Assembly: GCA_001796965.1 (NCBI GenBank)
Contig: MGOA01000133.1
Coordinates: forward strand, 1-6,683
Origin: Chloroflexi bacterium RBG_16_64_43
GTDB taxonomy: Bacteria > Chloroflexota > Anaerolineae > Anaerolineales > RBG-16-64-43
Direction of reading: 5' to 3'
Length of the DNA stretch: 6,683 bases
The position numbers were made by a program, and so were the translations under genes. Under the pieces are notes generated by a model. The model was not told the origin of the DNA. It did no database searches and saw only the letters and a program-made list of their open reading frames with translations. Positions 1 to 5,130 of the stretch are shown here, piece by piece. How positions within the stretch are numbered: position 1 is the stretch's first letter; each line of letters begins with the position of its first letter.

Positions 1-390
1 GTAGACAACCCCCGAGTTGACGGCCACCACGAAGGCCTTCTCCATGAACTTGCCGCCCCAACGCGTCTGCCACGCCTGGGTTCCATCGGGTGTGATGCGG
101 TAGATCACCATGTCGGAGAAAAGCTCGCCAGGCGACTGCTGGTGCGTGGCGAAGTAGACATCCCCCGATTCATCCACGGCCACGCCCCACCCTTGATCGG
201 CCTTCACACCCCCGAGCGTGAGGTACCAAAGCATGTCCGAATGAGGCGCCTGGGAGGCCGCCGCGGGCGAGGCGGTCATCGCGACCGGGAGAGTGGCACT
301 TGGCGAGGCGGAGGACCCAGCGCAGGCTAGCGCGGCCAGAAGAGCCGCACCGGAGACCATCATGAAGGGCAGGCCTCTCCGACGCTCCAT
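1..390 (-). CDS. Exported SBBP beta-propeller repeat protein, probable lipoprotein (N-terminal part; runs off left edge)
   Basis: The first 130 codons of a gene that continues beyond the left edge. The ATG at 390 is preceded by a perfect GGAGGTGA ribosome site. Residues 1-23 form an export signal: an Arg-rich start (MERRR), a hydrophobic core, then ALAC with Cys23. This is a lipobox-like site, though Ala at -3 is not ideal, so a lipid anchor is likely rather than certain. Residues 24-50 are a low-complexity Ala/Ser/Pro linker. From about residue 54 comes the SBBP (seven-bladed beta-propeller) repeat pattern: WYLTLGG, then GWGVAVDESGDVYFAT, then VIYRITPDGTQAWQTRWGG, then the start of another unit (AFVVAVNSGVVY). 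In the family each unit forms one propeller blade, and the proteins are extracytoplasmic and mostly of unknown role. No enzyme motif is visible in this part. The 280-base gap to the upstream degV-like gene suggests its own promoter, but I could not identify one. The export and repeat calls are solid; function is unknown. Confidence 0.82.
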   Translation of the reverse strand, partial: MERRRGLPFMMVSGAALLAALACAGSSASPSATLPVAMTASPAAASQAPHSDMLWYLTLGGVKADQGWGVAVDESGDVYFATHQQSPGELFSDMVIYRITPDGTQAWQTRWGGKFMEKAFVVAVNSGVVY

Positions 391-393
391 GCC

Positions 394-401
394 TCACCTC
401 C
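394..401 (-). promoter_or_regulatory. Ribosome binding site of the SBBP-repeat gene
   Basis: Read on the minus strand this is GGAGGTGA, fully complementary to the usual 16S rRNA 3' end. The GGAGG core ends six bases before the ATG at 390. It fixes that ATG as the start. Confidence 0.85.
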
Positions 402-670
402 CGATGACGGCGAGATGACCACCCACAACGCTTCGTCTTCGGCTGCTCCGAGGCTGCGCTCCGATAACCGGATAGGACACCCGTTGGTCGCATCCACGCG
501 TGGCTCGCGCGATGCGCTGGACCGAAGTCAACAGCAGGAGATATGGTCTATCCAGCGACATCGGACTGGGACCCGAACCAGCAGAGGCCGGCGAGACCCG
601 CGGCTGGCAAAGGTCGACGCCTCGCCCCCCGCAGTTTGTTACCGGTACCATTGCGACGGCCGCCCGACAC

Positions 671-1507
671 TCAGCCGATAGGGTAACCGAACACCCCGAT
701 AACGCCGGGCCCTCCGTGAACGGCCAGCGAGATCACCAGGTCTTCGATGAGCAGCTCGCGCACGTTGAACTGGGCTCGCACTCGTGCGGCAAGCGCCAGA
801 GCCTCCTCGCGGGCCTCGGCATGGATAACGGCCATGTTGAGCGGCACCTGCGTGCCGAGCGCCTCGCCCAGCAATTCGAGCAGGCGCTCGAGCGCGCGGC
901 CGCGTGTGCGCACGTTTTCGCGCGCGTCGAGCTGGCCCGCCTTGAGGGCGATGATCGGCTTGACGTTGAGCAGGGAGGCGATCGCTCCTTGGAGTTTGCC
1001 TACCCGCCCGCTCATCTGGAGGTACTTGAGCGTTGCCGGGGTGAGGAAGAGCTGCCCGCGATCGCGGATGTGCGCCAGGCGCGCGAGGATGGCCTCGCGT
1101 CCGCTCCCGCTTTCGGCCATATGCGCGGCCTCGAGCACCATCCAACCGGTCCCTAGCGAAATCGAACGCGAGTCGAATACTTCGACCGTCGCTTGCGGAA
1201 CCATGGACTTGGCCAGCATGGCGGACGAGTAAGTACCGCTATGCTCCCCGGTCACGGTGATGACCAGAATTTCATGACCCAGGGCATGCAGTTCCTCGAA
1301 GAACCGCGCGAACCAGGCGGGGGTGGGCTGGGATGTCGAGGGAATGATCTGCCGCTCTTCGATGGTGCGGTAGAAGAGCGCCCGGTCGATGCCTTCCTGG
1401 TAACTCTGGGTGCCGAATTGGATCGTGATCGGCGCGATGCGCACGTCGTGCCGCCGGATCACTTCGGGAGACAGATTGCAGGTGCTGTCGGTCACGATTT
1501 TGATCAC
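671..1507 (-). CDS. DegV family fatty-acid-binding protein (FakB-like)
   Basis: A complete 278-residue DegV protein, the usual length for the family. Family knowledge: DegV proteins bind a fatty acid in a deep pocket, and the FakB members present it to the kinase FakA, which makes acyl-phosphate for phospholipid synthesis. They are cytosolic. Visible motifs in order: IVTDSTCNLSPE (4-15), STSQPTPAWF (57-66), SGTYSSA (90-96), DSRSISLGTGW (112-122), LKYLQMSGRVGKLQG (160-174), SLLNVKPIIALKAGQL (178-193) and HGGPGVIGVFG (264-274). Thr58, Ser90 and His264 fit the places where FakB proteins hold the fatty-acid carboxylate; this match is from memory of the family. The start is GTG at 1507, with GGAGGTGA just upstream and an in-frame TGA at 1511-1513 that excludes a longer protein. 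It lies 178 bases after the TrhA-like gene on the same strand, so the two could share a transcript. No fakA is in the window, so a FakB role rather than another lipid-binding role is inferred. Confidence 0.95.
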   Translation of the reverse strand: MIKIVTDSTCNLSPEVIRRHDVRIAPITIQFGTQSYQEGIDRALFYRTIEERQIIPSTSQPTPAWFARFFEELHALGHEILVITVTGEHSGTYSSAMLAKSMVPQATVEVFDSRSISLGTGWMVLEAAHMAESGSGREAILARLAHIRDRGQLFLTPATLKYLQMSGRVGKLQGAIASLLNVKPIIALKAGQLDARENVRTRGRALERLLELLGEALGTQVPLNMAVIHAEAREEALALAARVRAQFNVRELLIEDLVISLAVHGGPGVIGVFGYPIG

Positions 1508-1510
1508 CGG

Positions 1511-1518
1511 TCACCTCC
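1511..1518 (-). promoter_or_regulatory. Ribosome binding site of the DegV gene, containing an in-frame stop
   Basis: On the minus strand this reads GGAGGTGA, with the GGAGG core six bases before the GTG at 1507. It decides in favour of the GTG start. The last three bases are a TGA in the same frame as the DegV gene, which closes the open frame upstream. Confidence 0.85.
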
Positions 1519-1685
1519 CTTGCCGAGCAAGAGCAACGGCCGATGCAAGAGCACCTCGACCGCCTTTGACCACGTGGCGGGCGAGCGTGTGCATAAGGCA
1601 TGAAGCCGGGATGCAGGTATCGCGGCAGCCGAACCTCCCTTCCTCATCACGAAGCCTCTCCTCCACCTTCAATAAGTTCACTCTA

Positions 1686-2387
1686 TTATGCGGCCGGTGC
1701 GACATACACCGCGATGAGCAGAAAATGACTCAGGCAACCGAGAATGACGAAGACGTGCCACAGTTCGTGGAAGCCGAAAACGCCCGGCGCGAAATCCGGA
1801 CGCTTGGCGATGTAGATGACCGCCCCCATGCTGAAGAAAAGCCCACCCAGGCCAAGCAACAACAGTGCTCCGAGCGGCATGACACGCAACATCTCGCCGA
1901 TGGCCGCCACCGCGAGCCATCCCATCACAAGGTAGATGCCCGCGGTGAGCCAGCGCGGCCCGCGCAAGACGAAGAGCTTGACCGTGACGCCGATGAGCGC
2001 CAAGGCCCAAATGAGGGCAAGCATGCCCTCGCGCCAGAAACCGGTGAAGAAGTGGACGCAGATGGGAGTGTAGGTGCCGGCGATGAGAAGGTAGATGGCC
2101 GAATGGTCGAGGGTTCGCAGCCAGCGCATGAGGCGCGGGCCGGAGCGCAGCAGGTGATAGGCCGCGCTGGAGGCGAACATCATCACCAACGAGAGCCCGT
2201 AAATCAGAAGCGCGGCCTGTCTCTGCCATGCCCCCCGCCCCAGGGTGAGCAGCACGATCAACCCGAGCGCGGCGGCGATCGCCGCCCAGAAGTGGGTGAG
2301 GCCGCTTACCGGATCTCTGAATCTGGGCGCACGGGGAAGGGACACGGGAGTCCGTCTCAGGGTTGTCGGCTCACACGCGGAAGCCAT
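1686..2387 (-). CDS. trhA: Hemolysin III / TrhA family seven-helix membrane protein (PAQR-like)
   Basis: A 233-residue polytopic membrane protein of the hemolysin III (YqfA/TrhA) branch of the PAQR/CREST superfamily. Signature stretches are DPVSGLTHF (25-33), FASSAAYHLL (71-80), LDHSAIYLLIAGTYTPI (93-109) and FGFHELWHVFVILGCLSHF (204-222). The metal-site pattern of the superfamily is intact: Ser74-x3-His78 in helix 2, Asp94 before helix 3, and His207-x3-His211 before helix 7, plus His221. Seven hydrophobic segments lie at about 31-50, 56-78, 97-113, 120-140, 146-165, 171-193 and 207-229. The hemolysin name is historical; bacterial members are now linked more to membrane lipid or energy homeostasis, with no agreed biochemical activity. 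ATG 2387 is the first start in frame, because a TGA sits immediately upstream. The first 24 residues are a polar, Arg/Pro-rich cytosolic tail. There is no Shine-Dalgarno match before the ATG. The next gene downstream encodes a DegV fatty-acid-binding protein. Confidence 0.93.
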   Translation of the reverse strand: MASACEPTTLRRTPVSLPRAPRFRDPVSGLTHFWAAIAAALGLIVLLTLGRGAWQRQAALLIYGLSLVMMFASSAAYHLLRSGPRLMRWLRTLDHSAIYLLIAGTYTPICVHFFTGFWREGMLALIWALALIGVTVKLFVLRGPRWLTAGIYLVMGWLAVAAIGEMLRVMPLGALLLLGLGGLFFSMGAVIYIAKRPDFAPGVFGFHELWHVFVILGCLSHFLLIAVYVAPAA

Positions 2388-2403
2388 TCACGTGCAGGGC
2401 GGC

Positions 2404-2412
2404 ATCTTACCA
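2404..2412 (-). promoter_or_regulatory. Putative extended -10 promoter of the hemolysin III gene, giving a near-leaderless mRNA
   Basis: On the minus strand this reads TGGTAAGAT: a TG-N extension directly followed by TAAGAT, one mismatch from TATAAT. The -35 region is poor (GAGGCA, 18 bases upstream), as is common with an extended -10. Transcription would begin near 2397, leaving about ten untranslated bases before the ATG at 2387. That would explain the missing ribosome site. Motif reading only. Confidence 0.4.
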
Positions 2413-2526
2413 TTGTGCGACGAGGCCTGCCTCACGCCAGGCGCGGACCACACCCAGCCTGCGCGGCGCGCATGAGACCGTGACAAAGCATCGAATGCAG
2501 CGAGCCCGAGAAGCTTGGGGGCGCGC

Positions 2527-4869
2527 CTAGGGCGTCACGCCGATAATCCGGATGCGGTTGTCGGTCCCGACCACCGCCAGCAGGCGGCCATCTGGCGAGA
2601 ATGCCATCTCCCGCACTCTCACCGGGTATGGAAACTGGACGAGATCGGACAGGAGCGAGTCGGAGCCTGGTGCCCAGAAGTTGATCGCGCCGTTGTAGTC
2701 CGAAAGCGCGACCAGCGATCCATCCGGTGATACCCTCATCTGCTCGATCCCATAGTTGAGTTCTGCCGGGATGGTGAGCCGATGTGCGACCTCCCATGAA
2801 GTTGTAGCGTAGGCTTCCACAGTCCCCGCATTACTATCCAACGCGAGCAGCAACGACCCATCCGGCGTGAACACCAGCGCTTCGATTAGGCTCGAGTCTT
2901 GTGACAGGCGTATTTCTTTCACCACCTTCCCGGTTTGGGGGTCGAGAATGCGGATGGGCTGCTTCGCCTCCCAACCGGCTGTGGCCAGGCGTGTTCCGTC
3001 CGGAGAAAAGACAATGGTATCAACTCTCCTGGAGGCGATCGTGCGCATCAGCCGACCGCTGGAGGTCTCGAAGATGCGGATCGCGTTGTTTCCGAGCGGC
3101 GTGTAGTACGTTGCAGCCATCCATTGACCGTCGCTGGAGAGGGCCATGAGGCCATTGCCAATGCTCGAGGTCAGCCGCGGGCCCCATTTGTCTTGAACGG
3201 TGTAGCTCACGTCAGAGATCGTCCGGGCAACACTGCCGAGCGCGGTATCCCACAGCCGGATCGGCAGGAACCCGTACTCGCATGTCTGGGCCAACCACGC
3301 GTCGCCGGTTCCCGGCACGATGGTGCAATCGCCTTCGGCGCTAGCGACCCGCCGGAATTCGGGGAAGAAATCGTGGAAGGAACTGACCTTCCAGTAGTAG
3401 CGGCGTGGCTCCCGCGGATCTGAGAAGGTCCGCAGCATCTCGCCGGTGAGCGCATCGATTTCGAAGATGGAACCCGTCAGGGCCGCCGCCCGTAAGCGCC
3501 CGCTGTCCGATGCGAAGGTGATCCCATCCAACGTGGGCAGGAACCCGCCCCGCTCAGCCGCCGGAGTTTGGCTGCCGGCGACCCACTTGCGCAGCATGCC
3601 GTCCAGTCCGACGGAGTAGAAGGTTTGCCCATCGGGCGCCGCAGCGACGCCCCACACCAGGTTATCGTGCCCTGGGAAAGTGAACAGCGGCGGACGGTTC
3701 TTCTCCGCCTCGCGCACCTCCACTTTGTCGGTGACGCTGCTCGCACTGACCAGCCATCGCCCATCCGACGAGATACCCACCGCCGAAGGATAGTCCGGCA
3801 TCTCCAGGAAGTAACGCTCGTACAAGGTGGTGAAGTCAAAGACATCGATACCCCAGCGCGGCTGGCCACCGTAGTACGTAACCGGGAAATAACCGAACTC
3901 GAATCCGGTATCGCTCAACGTCGGCGAGAAGACGCCATAGCTGGACGGGCCGCGTCCCTTCTTGGTGGCGAAGTCCGACTCCTCGGTCCATGAGGTTGTG
4001 TCGATGCCGCGGGATTGGATCCCCTGGTCCCCGTAGCCCACATCCAGAAAGATGAAGTACAGCATGCTGCCGGTGAGGTTGAAATGCACGAACATCGGGG
4101 TGTCGGTGTAATCGATGTACCAGGCCAGGACCTTGACAGTGTTGCCATCTGGCAAGTCGATCACGGAAACGACGCCGTCCGAGTAGACCGCGGCCAGAAG
4201 CGAGTTGTCGGGCGAGATGTCGAGCAGCGCGACCCGCACATAGTCTTTCTGCGTAGGCCAGCGCGGGAGGGAGTGCTCGCCCAGACTTTGGCCGCTCACG
4301 AGATCCCAAAGCTGAACGATCTCCTCCCCCTCGCGATCGGCGAGGTTCGCCGCCTGAGTCCCATCACGGGAAACCGCGCGCGCGCCAAGATCTGGCGCGG
4401 CGATGAAATGCTGGAGGGTCAGGTCAACTGGCGATAGCACGGCGAACCCGGCGGTCGACTCGACGATGAGCCGCTGCCCATCCAGCGAAAGCTGCAGGCC
4501 GTAGCCGCTGCCCAGCGGCGCCGTACCAAGGCCATATTCGGCCAGCACGCCGAGCTTGGCGACGCTGGCGAGCGAGATTGGCTCATTCGACACCGGGTTT
4601 GGTGGGCCGGTGAAAACCGGCAACTCGACAGGGAGCGATGTCGGGCTGGGTTCGGCTGTTGGCTGGCTGGCTGGCCGAGAAGTCGAGATGGCCTGGGTTG
4701 AGGCGATCGTGTCAGTTGGTGCCGCGCCCGATTCCGACTCAACGGCGGAGGAGCTACCCGCCGAAGACACAGCAGTTGTTGGCGGCGAGGCGGAGCCCGA
4801 GGTGCAAGAGCTCACGATGAGCGAAACAGCGAGGAGGGAGGAAAGCTTGAGTTGGATGGCCGGTCTCAC
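2527..4869 (-). CDS. Large WD40-repeat lipoprotein with Ser/Thr-rich stalk
   Basis: A complete 780-residue exported protein. The signal peptide (1-21) ends in a good lipobox, VSSC with Cys22, so it should be lipid-anchored on the outer face of the membrane. Residues 23 to about 83 are a Ser/Thr/Pro/Ala-rich, probably disordered stalk. The rest is WD40-like propeller. SxDG/SPDG blade motifs occur near 128, 167, 219, 367, 411, 453, 578, 621, 668, 714 and 758, with WD or WD-like strand ends such as VQLWDLVSG (185-193) and FPGHDNLVWGVAAAPDG (398-414). At least eleven blades can be counted, more than one propeller normally holds, so two propellers are likely. A Tyr/Phe-rich region at about 250-360 and another at about 480-570 lack clear blade motifs; Cys515 and Cys530 may form a disulfide. 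No catalytic motif is visible; a scaffold or binding role is inferred. The start is GTG at 4869, supported by AGAGGTGC at 4873-4880 and by an in-frame TAG not far upstream. Confidence 0.9.
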   Translation of the reverse strand: MRPAIQLKLSSLLAVSLIVSSCTSGSASPPTTAVSSAGSSSAVESESGAAPTDTIASTQAISTSRPASQPTAEPSPTSLPVELPVFTGPPNPVSNEPISLASVAKLGVLAEYGLGTAPLGSGYGLQLSLDGQRLIVESTAGFAVLSPVDLTLQHFIAAPDLGARAVSRDGTQAANLADREGEEIVQLWDLVSGQSLGEHSLPRWPTQKDYVRVALLDISPDNSLLAAVYSDGVVSVIDLPDGNTVKVLAWYIDYTDTPMFVHFNLTGSMLYFIFLDVGYGDQGIQSRGIDTTSWTEESDFATKKGRGPSSYGVFSPTLSDTGFEFGYFPVTYYGGQPRWGIDVFDFTTLYERYFLEMPDYPSAVGISSDGRWLVSASSVTDKVEVREAEKNRPPLFTFPGHDNLVWGVAAAPDGQTFYSVGLDGMLRKWVAGSQTPAAERGGFLPTLDGITFASDSGRLRAAALTGSIFEIDALTGEMLRTFSDPREPRRYYWKVSSFHDFFPEFRRVASAEGDCTIVPGTGDAWLAQTCEYGFLPIRLWDTALGSVARTISDVSYTVQDKWGPRLTSSIGNGLMALSSDGQWMAATYYTPLGNNAIRIFETSSGRLMRTIASRRVDTIVFSPDGTRLATAGWEAKQPIRILDPQTGKVVKEIRLSQDSSLIEALVFTPDGSLLLALDSNAGTVEAYATTSWEVAHRLTIPAELNYGIEQMRVSPDGSLVALSDYNGAINFWAPGSDSLLSDLVQFPYPVRVREMAFSPDGRLLAVVGTDNRIRIIGVTP

Positions 4870-4872
4870 ACT

Positions 4873-4880
4873 GCACCTCT
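4873..4880 (-). promoter_or_regulatory. Ribosome binding site of the WD40 lipoprotein gene
   Basis: On the minus strand this reads AGAGGTGC; the AGAGG core ends six bases before the GTG at 4869, the same spacing as at the other two sites in the window. It supports the GTG start, which also gives a complete lipoprotein signal peptide. Confidence 0.75.
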
Positions 4881-4990
4881 GTGGGATGAATTCGAGAACG
4901 AGTGTCTATTCAATCAGCATGAAGCCGCCGTGCTCGCGCCCTTCGTTCGACGTCGTACCCGCACGCCTCGTCCCCTCGTCCGAGGCAACC

Positions 4991-5007
4991 TGCTGCATGC
5001 CGCAGCA
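4991..5007. repeat. Small perfect inverted repeat (hairpin)
   Basis: TGCTGC and GCAGCA flank a five-base loop, giving a six-base-pair stem on either strand. No T-run follows on either side, so it is not a classical intrinsic terminator. It lies about 120 bases upstream of the lipoprotein start. Its role, if any, is unknown. Confidence 0.35.
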
Positions 5008-5130
5008 ACGCAGAGCAGAGAGGGTGCGCTCCGACCGAGTAACCGCGAGTCGAGCGGGGCAGTGCACCCGCCCTTCGTCGGCCGGACCCTTGGAACCGTG
5101 CGCCGTGGCATTGCCCTCGACGGTCGGCGA

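Larger units (their letters stand above)
4870..5130 (-). other. 261-base intergenic region upstream of the WD40 lipoprotein gene
   Basis: Apart from the ribosome site at its left end I see no convincing gene, strong promoter or U-tract terminator. It holds a perfect 6-base-pair hairpin (TGCTGC, five-base loop, GCAGCA; 4991-5007) and a tandem pair of the octamer CCTCGTCC (4966-4981) whose second copy also begins a CCTCG-TC-CGAGG inverted repeat ending at 4985. Short open frames here (for example 65 codons at 4914-5111, minus) have Arg/Ser-rich composition typical of chance frames in GC-rich DNA. The promoter of the lipoprotein gene may be in this stretch but cannot be pinpointed. Confidence 0.5.

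Noticed and set aside
526..531. TTGACT (minus strand) as a -35 box for the SBBP-repeat gene
   Set aside because: At 16-18 bases downstream there is only GC-rich sequence with no -10-like hexamer.
591..670. Terminator after the DegV gene (CGGCCG and TACCGGTA palindromes, G-run)
   Set aside because: The palindromes are short and no stable GC stem is followed by a T-run on the minus strand.
500..1156. 218-codon plus-strand open frame antisense to the DegV gene
   Set aside because: The minus strand has all DegV motifs through this stretch; the plus frame shows none of its own.
2413..2480. Inverted repeat GCCTG/CAGGC between the WD40 and TrhA-like genes as a terminator
   Set aside because: Only five pairs with an eight-base loop, no U-tract, and several competing pairings in GC-rich sequence.
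1410..2483. 357-codon open frame on the plus strand, antisense to the TrhA-like gene
   Set aside because: Charged, low-complexity composition (many His/Glu/Gln/Arg) with no domain or ribosome site; the minus-strand protein under most of it is an unmistakable hemolysin III family member.
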